The notes below the pieces were generated by a model. That model had not been told where the DNA came from. It worked only from the letters and a program-made list of their open reading frames with translations, and did not search any database. This document shows, in pieces, positions 1 to 5,669 of a DNA stretch of 12,769 bases. The DNA comes from an uncultured Eubacterium sp. (lineage in GTDB: Bacteria; Bacillota_A; Clostridia; Lachnospirales; Lachnospiraceae), in NCBI GenBank assembly GCA_948759685.1, contig CAQBGY010000066.1:1-12769 (forward strand). Reading direction: 5' to 3'. The translations under genes were made by a program, and so were the position numbers. Within the stretch, counting starts at the first letter, position 1; each line of letters begins with the position of its first letter.

Positions 1-57
1 ATGCATAAATGGAAGTTACAAATATTAATCCCCCAAGAATTACAACTGAGCCATAAT

Positions 58-76
58 GGTACTACATTGGTACTAC
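58..76. repeat. Two direct GGTACTAC repeats, 11 bp apart
   Basis: GGTACTAC occurs at 58-65 and 69-76. The pair lies at and just downstream of the expected start point of the leftward promoter at 76-83, where a repressor or recombinase would bind. Confidence 0.6.
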
Positions 77-83
77 AAAAATA
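76..83 (-). promoter_or_regulatory. Leftward promoter -7 element
   Basis: Read on the minus strand this is TATTTTTG, matching TAnnTTTG. No TTTG is seen at the usual -33 spacing, so the call rests on the -7 element alone. It would transcribe out of the window to the left. Confidence 0.4.
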
Positions 84-213
84 GAGTAGGAGAAGTGGGC
101 ACCTTCTTCTCACACGTGTAATGACTATGGAAAAATCTTTGTAGTGTATCAGTTCCAAATAACGGTTATTTGGAGTTATAGATCATGAGATTTGTCAAAA
201 TACACATTTTACC

Positions 214-314
214 CTTGCCGTAATCTTGCCCTAATTCTTTAGTTTATCCTTAGGGTAATCTTAGGGTGTTTTGCTCGTTTTCCGCCGTTTTTCCGCCGTT
301 TTTCCGCCGTTTTC
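214..314. repeat. 11-bp-phased repeat array
   Basis: Three related short repeats follow one another with an 11-bp period. CTTGCCGTAAT and CTTGCCCTAAT are at 214-224 and 225-235. CTTAGGGTAAT and CTTAGGGTGTT are at 249-259 and 260-270. Three copies of CCGCCGTTTT plus T or C are at 282-292, 293-303 and 304-314, preceded by a degenerate TTGCTCGTTTT at 271-281. The hexamer CGTTTT recurs five more times at 423, 434, 503, 534 and 564. Such phased arrays bind recombinases, initiators or repressors; which applies here is unknown. Confidence 0.8.
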
Positions 315-419
315 TCTAGTTATAAGACGGGAATAATCACCTATAGGAATCTAAGCGAATAATGTAAATATGGATAAATATCTATAAGTTGAAAAACAGT
401 GCATATTTGAGTAATTTAT

Positions 420-441
420 AACCGTTTTCAAACCGTTTTCT
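420..441. repeat. Two AACCGTTTTC repeats, 11 bp apart
   Basis: AACCGTTTTC occurs at 420-429 and 431-440, with the same period and the same CCGTTTT core as the array at 282-314. It probably belongs to the same set of binding sites. Confidence 0.7.
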
Positions 442-642
442 TACTTCGAAAGCAATAGTATGTTTGTACTATAATGTGAGATTTTCCTACGTTATCCTAT
501 GCCGTTTTACTTGAATAACGCTTGTTTAACGCTCGTTTTCTCACCTTTTGGTTTGCGTCTGAGCGTTTTACTTTTATTGGGCGGACATACAGAGAAAGCT
601 CTAAAATCGCAAATCCTGAAAGGAATACGGGTAAATAAGAAA

Positions 643-670
643 TGCTGCCTCATCTCAAGACGAAACAGCA
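643..670 (-). terminator. Hairpin, possible leftward terminator
   Basis: On the minus strand TGCTG pairs with CAGCA, and an inner stem TCGTC/GATGA (one G-U pair) closes a TTGA loop. It is followed by the T-rich run TTTCTTATTT. With the -7 element at 761-768 it would bound a leftward transcript of about 120 nt holding only a 10-codon frame starting at 749. It could end a small RNA or the Rha operon message. Confidence 0.35.
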
Positions 671-760
671 TAAGCATACAAACACACAAACAAAAATATT
701 TAATTAATGAATCAAATTAGTTTGCAACCAACTTAAAAGGATAGTCCATGATTCCAACTA

Positions 761-768
761 CAAAGATA
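761..768 (-). promoter_or_regulatory. Leftward -7 element just after Rha
   Basis: TATCTTTG on the minus strand matches TAnnTTTG, 11 bp past the Rha stop codon. There is no well-spaced TTTG at -33. It could start a short RNA ending near 634. Confidence 0.35.
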
Positions 769-778
769 CAAATTTTTA

Positions 779-1636
779 TCAAAACGGGTCTGGCTCTTCT
801 ATCAATTCTACAAGCCTCGGGAAAGTATCGCTATACCAAACAGGTAGCAATGTGTCCGGATAATCAATGCGTGTACTATTCACTCCGTACTTCAACCCTT
901 TTAAGGATATTGCTTTGTATGGTTCCCCGTTTCTGTATAGAATCTCCATGAAGCCTTTTTCTATAAGCAACTGGTTGAATTGTGCTGCCGTGTACTTTTT
1001 CCCGTGTATCTTTAACAGGTCTGTCAAAGTGTATGCTTTGCGTACTATCTTACATTTATCTTTCTCTTTTGCAGGGGATGGGGTAAGCTTCTCAATACAT
1101 GGGCGTTTTTCTGCCGGTGTGTTCTCTGTAGAAACGGGTATATCAACCATTGGCAAACCTTTTTCTTCCGCTATCTTCTTCATTAGTTCCAGCGTTGAGG
1201 CTTTATCCGCTCCGCCTAACCTTTGCAAAGCGCCTACCCACTCAATAAGTTCATGTACCGTATGACCTACTCCGTAATCTGTCGGACCAGGTAGGGCGTT
1301 ACTTTCCTTTGCCCTGTCTTCTCTTTCCAGTTCATCCCAACGAAGGATTAACTTTGCACGGGCTTCGTCATTGAACTTGGTAGCGATGTACATACATTCC
1401 CGGTAGTCTAGTAGATACATGGGTCTTTTCTCCCCTTTTGCATCAGTATATTCAACGAGCCCAAAATTGGACCCGTTAACCTTCACCCATGCCGGCTCCA
1501 TTGCTCGGATAGACCGTAATACATGGCGGTGTAGTTTTCCGGTCATTTCCGCAATCTCCACGGATGACATAGTTCTTTTGTGTACACTCGGCTCATTTTT
1601 GAGTTCAGTGCTTGCATTAATGATTCTTGTTTTCAT
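779..1636 (-). CDS. rha: Rha family phage regulatory protein
   Basis: This 285-residue protein begins with a Rha-type domain at about residues 22-105: SSVEIAEMTGKLHRHVLRSI, then the conserved block around YLLDYRECMYIATKF and ARAKLILRWDELE. The family is named after a phage regulator that interferes with growth in certain hosts; Rha-type proteins act as phage regulators or antirepressors. The C-terminal part (about 195-280, with KYTAAQFNQLL, GLKYGVN and LLPVWYSDTF) resembles the antirepressor C-terminal modules often joined to such N-domains; residues 105-195 look like a linker. It is the last gene of a leftward operon, 33 bp after the zinc-finger gene. No Shine-Dalgarno sequence is visible; the start is the first ATG and precedes the domain suitably. 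The family call is firm; the exact role is inferred. Confidence 0.88.
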   Translation of the reverse strand: MKTRIINASTELKNEPSVHKRTMSSVEIAEMTGKLHRHVLRSIRAMEPAWVKVNGSNFGLVEYTDAKGEKRPMYLLDYRECMYIATKFNDEARAKLILRWDELEREDRAKESNALPGPTDYGVGHTVHELIEWVGALQRLGGADKASTLELMKKIAEEKGLPMVDIPVSTENTPAEKRPCIEKLTPSPAKEKDKCKIVRKAYTLTDLLKIHGKKYTAAQFNQLLIEKGFMEILYRNGEPYKAISLKGLKYGVNSTRIDYPDTLLPVWYSDTFPRLVELIEEPDPF

Positions 1637-1669
1637 AATCGATTATATTTAAAAGCTATTGTTTTATAT

Positions 1670-2011
1670 TCAGCCGAAACCAAATTTGGATGCGGCTACT
1701 TTTCTTTTATTCCTTTCGCATTGAGAACCGGACATACACAGCCGGCACCATGACGTTTTCAGATGATAGCTTTTGCCGTTCCGTACTACCGTCCGGTCAT
1801 AGAACCGGTGAAGGGGAAGAACCTTTCCGCAATGTGTGCATTTCTTCCGCTCTATTCCGTCCACTATAACCCGGTTCTTTGGCTTCCGTTTAACCAGCTG
1901 GCACGACAGGCACTCATGTGCGCCATATCTCCGGCAATAGGCTATAGACCGCTTGCCGCACTTGGCGAAGTGGGTGCAATCAGATCTGGGTGATGTTTGA
2001 TGTATATTCAT
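1670..2011 (-). CDS. Small multi-cysteine zinc-finger-like protein
   Basis: The 113-residue product has ten cysteines, including CxxC pairs at 34/37, 58/61 and 89/92. The segment from residue 57 (KKCTHCGKVLPLHRFYD, then a basic stretch and SWCRLC) has the spacing of the zinc-binding parts of phage HNH/endonuclease-VII-like and zinc-ribbon proteins: CxxCG, PL..FY, then about 27 residues to a second CxxC. No HNH catalytic histidine-asparagine arrangement is evident, so nuclease activity is not claimed. It is basic, which suggests DNA or RNA binding. It lies between the 51-residue gene and rha in the leftward operon, preceded by a strong hairpin at 2035-2058. Confidence 0.7.
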   Translation of the reverse strand: MNIHQTSPRSDCTHFAKCGKRSIAYCRRYGAHECLSCQLVKRKPKNRVIVDGIERKKCTHCGKVLPLHRFYDRTVVRNGKSYHLKTSWCRLCMSGSQCERNKRKVAASKFGFG

Positions 2012-2034
2012 AATTGGATTCGTTTAAATGTAAA

Positions 2035-2058
2035 CCCGGCAACCGTATTGTTACCGGG
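2035..2058 (-). promoter_or_regulatory. Hairpin ahead of the zinc-finger gene
   Basis: CCCGGTAAC and GTTGCCGGG form a 9-bp stem (one G-U pair) around a 6-nt loop, followed on the minus strand by TTTACATTT. The T-run is broken, so it may be a leaky intra-operon terminator or an RNA-processing or stability element between 2114 and 2011. Confidence 0.5.
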
Positions 2059-2113
2059 GTGGCTTTGTCGATTGGCGTCAACTAATGTGCCGGCCCGAAG
2101 ACCCCTGACAAAT

Positions 2114-2269
2114 CTATTTTGCTTTCTCTATTCTCATTTTTATTATCTTTGGAGCCGTTGAGCTTTTCATTCTTGTCTCGTTCTCCAACTCCTTAACTCT
2201 TTCCTTTAACTGCAAGTATTCATCAGTTAGTAAGATTATTCTTTGCAATAATATCTCATATAAGTCCAT
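2114..2269 (-). CDS. Small coiled-coil protein, unknown function
   Basis: This 51-residue frame starts ATG 9 bp after the stop of the previous operon gene, with AAGGA just upstream as a ribosome site. The product (starting MDLYEILLQR) has a charged heptad-like stretch, LQLKERVKELENE, that should form a short coiled coil, and a basic tail. Tight spacing, ribosome site and composition support a real gene. I do not recognise the family. Confidence 0.65.
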   Translation of the reverse strand: MDLYEILLQRIILLTDEYLQLKERVKELENETRMKSSTAPKIIKMRIEKAK

Positions 2270-2278
2270 GATTCCTTT

Positions 2279-2515
2279 TTATTGATGTGATTTGTAAACC
2301 ATTTCATTTAGTACGGTGTAACCGTCTTTGCCTAGATTAACATTATAACTAGTGCCGGATTCTATACTAGCTAAGCTATCAATAACACAAGTTTGGCAAT
2401 ACATAATGTTAACCGTTACTTTATCGTTGTTCTGTAGAATCTTCAGCAGTCTTTTGATAAACTGCTCTCCTTGCTCTGTCCGCTCTTTGCTTGCGGGTTC
2501 AATCTTCATTTCCAT
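2279..2515 (-). CDS. Hypothetical protein, 78 residues
   Basis: I do not recognise this protein. The N-terminal half is charged and helical (ERTEQGEQFIKRLLKILQNN); the second half looks like short strands with two cysteines in MYCQTC. It overlaps the end of the upstream 110-residue gene by 17 bp, and the 51-residue gene follows within 10 bp, so it is translated as part of the leftward operon. A second in-frame ATG two codons in, at 2509, is an equally possible start. Confidence 0.7.
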   Translation of the reverse strand: MEMKIEPASKERTEQGEQFIKRLLKILQNNDKVTVNIMYCQTCVIDSLASIESGTSYNVNLGKDGYTVLNEMVYKSHQ

Positions 2516-2831
2516 ACACTATAATTTCTTGTGCACCCTTTAACCCGTAACAGTAATCATCTATATTCACTCCGGTAAGTCCTAAAAGTGTTTTGTGCTC
2601 ACCCCAACATTGGTGATCTAGTTCTATGGCTGCTTTCGCTATTGCTAAGACAATGCATCCGGCTTCTCTGTAGTTGTTATCATCCATGAGGGTAGGAACA
2701 ACTTCAAGTAAACATCTTGCCAATGTAACAGTGCCGTTTATTTCTAAAATTTCCTTGCCGAACTTTGCAAGGTTGTAAACTTGGTCTGCTGTCAGACCTT
2801 CAAACTTTTCTCCAATTTCTGAAAATTCCAT
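2499..2831 (-). CDS. Hypothetical protein, 110 residues
   Basis: I do not recognise this protein. It is acidic and mostly helical: GLTADQVYNLAKFGKEILEI is followed by a hydrophobic repeat-like region with alanine-rich AGCIVLAIAKAAIELDHQCW. It reads as a small soluble all-helix domain; no catalytic motif is visible. It lies 12 bp after the 30-residue membrane peptide gene and overlaps the next gene by 17 bp. Confidence 0.75.
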   Translation of the reverse strand: MEFSEIGEKFEGLTADQVYNLAKFGKEILEINGTVTLARCLLEVVPTLMDDNNYREAGCIVLAIAKAAIELDHQCWGEHKTLLGLTGVNIDDYCYGLKGAQEIIVYGNED

Positions 2832-2843
2832 AGCGTTATTATT

Positions 2844-2936
2844 TTATATTGATTGATTTCTGTTGTTATCGTTAAACATCTCATCCCAGATGCAAAAAGC
2901 AAGAAGGATGATACAGATAATTAGTGTAGCGTTCAT
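2844..2936 (-). CDS. Single-span membrane micropeptide, 30 residues
   Basis: The frame begins MNATLIICIILLAFCIWDEM and ends in a polar asparagine-rich tail. The first 17 residues form a compact hydrophobic helix, giving a one-span peptide with a short polar tail. It starts 6 bp after the stop of the 27-residue peptide gene and ends 12 bp before the next gene. This packing, with no other frame in the space, is the main support. There is no Shine-Dalgarno sequence. Function unknown. Confidence 0.55.
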   Translation of the reverse strand: MNATLIICIILLAFCIWDEMFNDNNRNQSI

Positions 2937-2942
2937 TATTGA

Positions 2943-3026
2943 TTAAATATCAAAAAAGTGTTCGCCGGGCTTCTTGAAAAGCCGGTAGCCTAGATACAGG
3001 CACCCAAATACTATCAATATCTCCAT
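2943..3026 (-). CDS. Single-span membrane micropeptide, 27 residues
   Basis: The frame encodes a hydrophobic segment MEILIVFGCLYLGYRLF followed by the basic and polar tail KKPGEHFFDI, a classic small membrane peptide shape. It is the first gene after the leftward promoter at 3072-3104, with a leader of about 40 nt that contains an operator-like site. It is too short to call with certainty, but position and composition agree. The role might be host-membrane related or regulatory; this is inference. Confidence 0.55.
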   Translation of the reverse strand: MEILIVFGCLYLGYRLFKKPGEHFFDI

Positions 3027-3043
3027 GTTATTGTATTTATTAT

Positions 3044-3148
3044 TGTACCGTTTTATGTTTCGTTTATGGCGCAAATGTAACATATTACGGTACATGTAGC
3101 CAAATAAAAAGATATATTTAACACTACTTTAACTAATAATTGTACCGT
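3044..3148. promoter_or_regulatory. Three TGTACCGT operator-like sites (module 1)
   Basis: TGTACCGT occurs at 3044-3051 and 3141-3148, and inverted (ACGGTACA) at 3087-3094. Flanks are also alike, giving roughly TTGTACCGTWWWA. The sites lie in the leader of the leftward operon, inside its promoter spacer, and ahead of the rightward XRE promoter. This is where a repressor would shut off the leftward unit and regulate itself. Confidence 0.7.
3072..3104 (-). promoter_or_regulatory. Leftward promoter of the micropeptide-Rha operon
   Basis: On the minus strand, TTTG at 3104-3101 and TACATTTG at 3079-3072 are separated by 21 bp, fitting the Bacteroidetes -33/-7 consensus. The start point would be near 3065. 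An operator-like site occupies the spacer. Confidence 0.75.
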
Positions 3149-3175
3149 AAAAGCATTACATTTAATAATAATGTT

Positions 3176-3183
3176 TATATTTG
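3176..3183 (+). promoter_or_regulatory. Rightward -7 element for first XRE gene
   Basis: TATATTTG matches TAnnTTTG and lies 25 bp ahead of the ATG at 3209. The -33 region has no good TTTG, which would suit a weaker or regulated promoter. Confidence 0.6.
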
Positions 3184-3208
3184 CATCGTAAACTAAAACA
3201 TTACGACT

Positions 3209-3457
3209 ATGAACTTAAGAATTAAAGACGTTATTAAAGAAAAGGGCATGACTATAACAGAGCTTGCCGATAAGATGGGTATTAACAGGGTTAATCTTTC
3301 AAATATGGTTAACGGAAATCCTACTGTTGAAACATTGAACAAAATTGCCGATGCCTTATGTGTACCTGTTACCGAACTCTTCGAGCAACCCAAGAAAGAT
3401 ACAGTTTCCATCACCTGCCCCAACTGCGGTAAAAATATCAATATCAAGGTAGAATAA
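3209..3457 (+). CDS. XRE family HTH repressor 1
   Basis: This 82-residue protein is almost all one helix-turn-helix domain of the XRE/Cro-CI type (about residues 5-60): MTITELADKMGINRVNLSNM is the helix-turn-helix core, then NPTVETLNKIADALCVPVTELF. After the domain come CPNC and GKNINIKVE, so a lone CxxC pair that might bind metal with a partner subunit. It is transcribed divergently from the micropeptide-Rha operon across a space with three like operator sites, so it probably represses that operon and itself. It closely resembles the repressor at 4343, but residues at the recognition helix differ. A terminator follows at 3483-3513. Confidence 0.9.
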   Translation: MNLRIKDVIKEKGMTITELADKMGINRVNLSNMVNGNPTVETLNKIADALCVPVTELFEQPKKDTVSITCPNCGKNINIKVE

Positions 3458-3482
3458 CAGCCTACCGGATTGATTCTAGTAG

Positions 3483-3513
3483 GGAGTGATGCCATGCGTA
3501 TTACTCCTTTTTT
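3483..3513 (+). terminator. Rho-independent terminator after XRE 1
   Basis: GGAGTGAT at 3483-3490 pairs with ATTACTCC at 3500-3507 (8 bp, one G-U), with a 9-nt loop and six T residues at 3508-3513. It ends the repressor message before the converging gene at 3530. Confidence 0.8.
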
Positions 3514-3529
3514 CATTATCTCCATCTCG

Positions 3530-3724
3530 TTATAATTCAATGGTTGTAACCTGTTGGTATATCGTTGAGGCTCTTATTAGCTCTAATGGTGTGCCAGTCA
3601 CTTCTATTGCTATGTACTCTTCGTATTCGAATACCTTATGCTTTATTCCTTCTATCTTTAGCAAGGTAGCAATATCTTCTACTTGCTTGCTCTCGTGGAG
3701 CTTGTAAACCTTTGTTTCTGTCAT
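3530..3724 (-). CDS. Hypothetical protein, 64 residues
   Basis: I do not recognise this protein. It reads as a small alpha/beta fold: an N-terminal strand, helix SKQVEDIATLLKIEG, strand HKVFEYEEYIAIEVTG, then helix PLELIRASTIY. It is acidic and has no cysteine or catalytic motif. It is the second gene of the leftward unit that starts at the promoter at 4203-4233, 53 bp after the 130-residue gene with a hairpin in between. Its end faces the end of the first XRE gene. Confidence 0.65.
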   Translation of the reverse strand: MTETKVYKLHESKQVEDIATLLKIEGIKHKVFEYEEYIAIEVTGTPLELIRASTIYQQVTTIEL

Positions 3725-3740
3725 AGTGTATATTTTATGA

Positions 3741-3765
3741 TGGGGTCGTTATTTCACTGACCCCA
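3741..3765. terminator. Perfect 7-bp hairpin between leftward genes
   Basis: TGGGGTC at 3741-3747 and GACCCCA at 3759-3765 form a perfect stem with an 11-nt loop, 12 bp after the stop of the 130-residue gene in the direction of transcription. There is no T-run on the minus strand, so this may be an attenuator or processing hairpin. Confidence 0.5.
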
Positions 3766-3777
3766 CCGGGTTAATAA

Positions 3778-4170
3778 TCAATCACCACAATACGAGCCAC
3801 ACCCATAGCCCATTGCACGGCTAATACGGTTTTGATACTCATTGTAAGAGATACCCTCTTTGCGTGCTGCTATCTCGCCTTTCATGCGTTCCGCTTTGGC
3901 TTCCGCTTCTCTTCTGATCCGGTCGGCTTCGATTTGTGCACGAAGAAGAACCGAACTAATGGCGGCTTGCTCGTTCTCTTCACGTATCTTTGCTTCACGT
4001 GCTTTAGTCTCCGCTTCGATTGCCTGGCGTTCTTCGGCTACTTTAACCTCAAATTTTGCCATGCTCCAAGATTTACGGAGTGCATCGGCAAATGTCGGGT
4101 ACTTTGCACGGGCGTTCGTAAATAGTGCCCAAGCTTTTTTCATTATTTTGCTTAAATCGTATCTTTTCAT
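3778..4170 (-). CDS. Coiled-coil protein with Bacteroidetes 'MKKAW' N-terminus
   Basis: The first 40 residues (KIMKKAWALFTNARAKYPTF, then ADALRKSWSMAK) match a short motif common in mobile-element and phage proteins of Bacteroidales: two tryptophan-containing helices spaced by a short loop. Residues 41-105 are a long, highly charged coiled coil (AEERQAIEAETKAREAKIRE onward). The tail GYGCGSYCGD has two cysteines and many glycines. Function is unknown; it may be a scaffold or DNA-associated protein. It is the first gene of a leftward unit divergent from the second XRE repressor, with operator-like sites over its promoter and leader, so it is likely repressed in the quiet state. Confidence 0.75.
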   Translation of the reverse strand: MKRYDLSKIMKKAWALFTNARAKYPTFADALRKSWSMAKFEVKVAEERQAIEAETKAREAKIREENEQAAISSVLLRAQIEADRIRREAEAKAERMKGEIAARKEGISYNEYQNRISRAMGYGCGSYCGD

Positions 4171-4202
4171 ATTTCGTGATTATTAATGTTACTTTGATAA
4201 TA

Positions 4203-4233
4203 CAAATGTAACTCTTATTATCACATTTGCAAA
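4203..4233 (-). promoter_or_regulatory. Leftward promoter of the coiled-coil gene
   Basis: On the minus strand, TTTG at 4233-4230 and TACATTTG at 4210-4203 are 19 bp apart, fitting the Bacteroidetes consensus. The -7 octamer is identical to that of the leftward promoter in module 1, and again an operator-like site fills the spacer. Confidence 0.75.
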
Positions 4234-4306
4234 ATATGGATCGTGTAAAATTTGATATTTAACGTTACTTAACCGAATAAACGTGATAATATGCGTTTCA
4301 TGTGAG

Positions 4307-4314
4307 TATATTTG
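4307..4314 (+). promoter_or_regulatory. Rightward -7 element for XRE 2 and cargo operon
   Basis: TATATTTG matches TAnnTTTG, 28 bp ahead of the ATG at 4343, and is the same octamer used before XRE 1. Operator-like sites overlap it (4301-4310) and lie just downstream (4328-4337), so autoregulation is likely. It would also drive RhuM and the two Fic genes. Confidence 0.65.
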
Positions 4315-4342
4315 CAACTGTAACATTTAATATCACATAATT

Positions 4343-4642
4343 ATGAAACTATCAGTAAAAGAGGTATGTAAAGAAAAAGGGCTTACAATTCAAGACCTTG
4401 CCGATAAAATGGAAATGAAAAGAGAAAGTTTAAGTCGGGCTATCAATGGAAATCCAACACTTGAAACATTGGAAAAGATTGCATCTGCTTTAGGTGTTGA
4501 CGTTCCAGAGTTGTTTACCTCATCTTCTTCCGGTGGTATTATTGGAGTAATCCGCATAAGAGATACCAATTACAATATAAATAGCGTATCGGACTTGTCC
4601 CGGTTGCTGGATAGAATAGAAAGCGGAGAAATCGTTTTATAA
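4343..4642 (+). CDS. XRE family HTH repressor 2
   Basis: This 99-residue protein has an XRE helix-turn-helix at residues 5-60 (LTIQDLADKMEMKRESLSRA, then NPTLETLEKIASALGVDVPELF), clearly a paralogue of the protein at 3209. Recognition-helix residues differ (KRESLSRA against NRVNLSNM), in line with the different operator motif beside it. After a serine/glycine linker there is a C-terminal segment (about 65-95, GVIRIRDTNYNINSVSDL then LLDRIE) suited to dimerisation or sensing. It is divergent from the coiled-coil gene at 4170 and 18 bp ahead of rhuM with no terminator between, so it is probably the autorepressor of the RhuM-Fic cargo operon. Confidence 0.9.
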   Translation: MKLSVKEVCKEKGLTIQDLADKMEMKRESLSRAINGNPTLETLEKIASALGVDVPELFTSSSSGGIIGVIRIRDTNYNINSVSDLSRLLDRIESGEIVL

Positions 4643-4660
4643 TATCAAAGTAGAATAAAT

Positions 4661-5662
4661 ATGAAAAACGGAGAAATAGTAATATACAAATCGGAAGACG
4701 GACATATTAAGGTTGATGTTTTGTTTGAAGGAGAAACGGTTTGGTTAACCCAAGCGCAAATATGCGAGTTGTTTGGAAAATCTAAATCAACCATTAGTGA
4801 GCATATTAAAAATATTTTTGAGGAAGGAGAATTGAATATTGATTCAGTAGTTCGGAATTTCCGAACAACTGCATCTGATGGAAAAGAATATGATACCAAC
4901 TATTACAACCTTGATGTAATTATATCTGTTGGTTATCGTGTTAAATCCCATCAAGGTACACAGTTCCGTATTTGGGCAACGCAACGACTACGGGAATATA
5001 TCATTAAAGGATTTACATTAAACGATGAGCGATTTACTTCCGGTTCTTCCATGAACTATTTTAAAGAGCTTTTAGATAGAATCAGACAGATAAGGCTATC
5101 AGAGCGGGTTTTCTATCAACAGGTGAAGGATATTTACGCTACAAGTATAGATTATGATCCGTCCGATGAGATGACATTGACATTTTATAAGGAAGTACAA
5201 AATAAACTTCTTTGGGCTGTAAGCGGGAAAACGGCCGCAGAACTCATATACTATCGTTCTAATGCTACGCTACCCATGATGGGGCTTACTTCCACTTCAA
5301 AACCGGGAAAAGTAACGAAGGCTGATGTACTTATTGGCAAAAACTATTTGAATGAAGAAGAAATAGGCGTGTTGAAGTTGATAGTAGAACAATATCTAGC
5401 TTATGCGGAAACACAAGCTTTACAACACAAGCCAATGTATATGAAAGATTGGATAGATAAATTAAGAATGGTATTAACTATGAACGAAAAAACAATCTTA
5501 GAATGTGCAGGTACCATATCCCATGAACTGGCGGTTAAAAAAGTAGGTCAAGAGTATGCCCAATACAAGGAAGCCCAAAAAAGATTAGAGCATTTGAATA
5601 GCATTAAAGAATTAGATGAGGATATAAAGAAAATCGCTCATAAAAAGAAACCATCAAAGTAG
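4661..5662 (+). CDS. rhuM: RhuM family protein
   Basis: The 333-residue product matches the RhuM family across its length. Family motifs: VWLTQAQICELFGKSKSTIS (28-47, helix-turn-helix-like), EHIKNIFEEGEL, VVRNFRTTASDGKEY, YYNLDVIISVGYRVKSHQGT, QFRIWATQRLREYIIKGF and LNDERF. The name comes from a Salmonella pathogenicity-island gene, but the family is widespread in mobile elements and its biochemical role is not established; the N-terminus suggests DNA binding. Fusions of RhuM to Fic/Doc domains are known, which links it to the two Fic genes that follow. Full length, intact, 18 bp after XRE 2 and 7 bp before the first Fic gene. The tail is lysine-rich. Confidence 0.92.
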   Translation: MKNGEIVIYKSEDGHIKVDVLFEGETVWLTQAQICELFGKSKSTISEHIKNIFEEGELNIDSVVRNFRTTASDGKEYDTNYYNLDVIISVGYRVKSHQGTQFRIWATQRLREYIIKGFTLNDERFTSGSSMNYFKELLDRIRQIRLSERVFYQQVKDIYATSIDYDPSDEMTLTFYKEVQNKLLWAVSGKTAAELIYYRSNATLPMMGLTSTSKPGKVTKADVLIGKNYLNEEEIGVLKLIVEQYLAYAETQALQHKPMYMKDWIDKLRMVLTMNEKTILECAGTISHELAVKKVGQEYAQYKEAQKRLEHLNSIKELDEDIKKIAHKKKPSK

Positions 5663-5669
5663 AATAGTC

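Larger units (their letters stand above)
1..778. other. Gene-poor left region with repeats and leftward promoter-like sites
   Basis: No reading frame here looks coding: those of 60-73 codons have low-complexity or cysteine/basic-rich translations and no ribosome site. The stretch lies downstream of the leftward Rha gene. It holds Bacteroidetes -7 elements facing left (76-83 and 761-768), a hairpin at 643-670, and several families of short direct repeats spaced 11 bp apart. A gene transcribed leftward probably begins beyond the left edge; an integrase would be typical but cannot be seen. Confidence 0.6.
4175..4337. promoter_or_regulatory. Repeated YGTGATAATA operator-like sites (module 2)
   Basis: Near-identical 10-mers occur at 4175-4184 (CGTGATTATT), 4216-4225 (inverted TGTGATAATA), 4281-4290 (CGTGATAATA), 4301-4310 (TGTGAGTATA, a weaker match) and 4328-4337 (inverted TGTGATATTA). 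They cover the leftward leader, the leftward promoter spacer, the rightward promoter and the rightward leader. The motif differs from that in module 1. Confidence 0.7.

Noticed and set aside
1..84. Rightward open frame from base 1 ending at the TAG near 82 (27 codons), possible gene end
   Set aside because: Too short to judge, and a leftward promoter and operator-like repeats occupy the same bases.
214..314. Short phased repeats as a CRISPR array
   Set aside because: The repeats are 11 bp with no spacers of CRISPR size and no cas genes nearby.
499..720. A 73-codon rightward frame and a 60-codon leftward frame on the opposite strand (507-689)
   Set aside because: Translations are low-complexity without any domain-like pattern, neither start has a ribosome site, and the region is occupied by short repeats and a hairpin.
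867..1265. A 132-codon rightward frame inside rha
   Set aside because: It is the antisense shadow of the well-supported Rha reading frame.
3193..3540. A 115-codon leftward frame across the first XRE gene
   Set aside because: It is antisense to a clear helix-turn-helix gene and crosses its terminator.
3860..4186. 108- and 97-codon rightward frames opposite the coiled-coil gene
   Set aside because: The long charged heptad pattern on the minus strand explains both as shadows.
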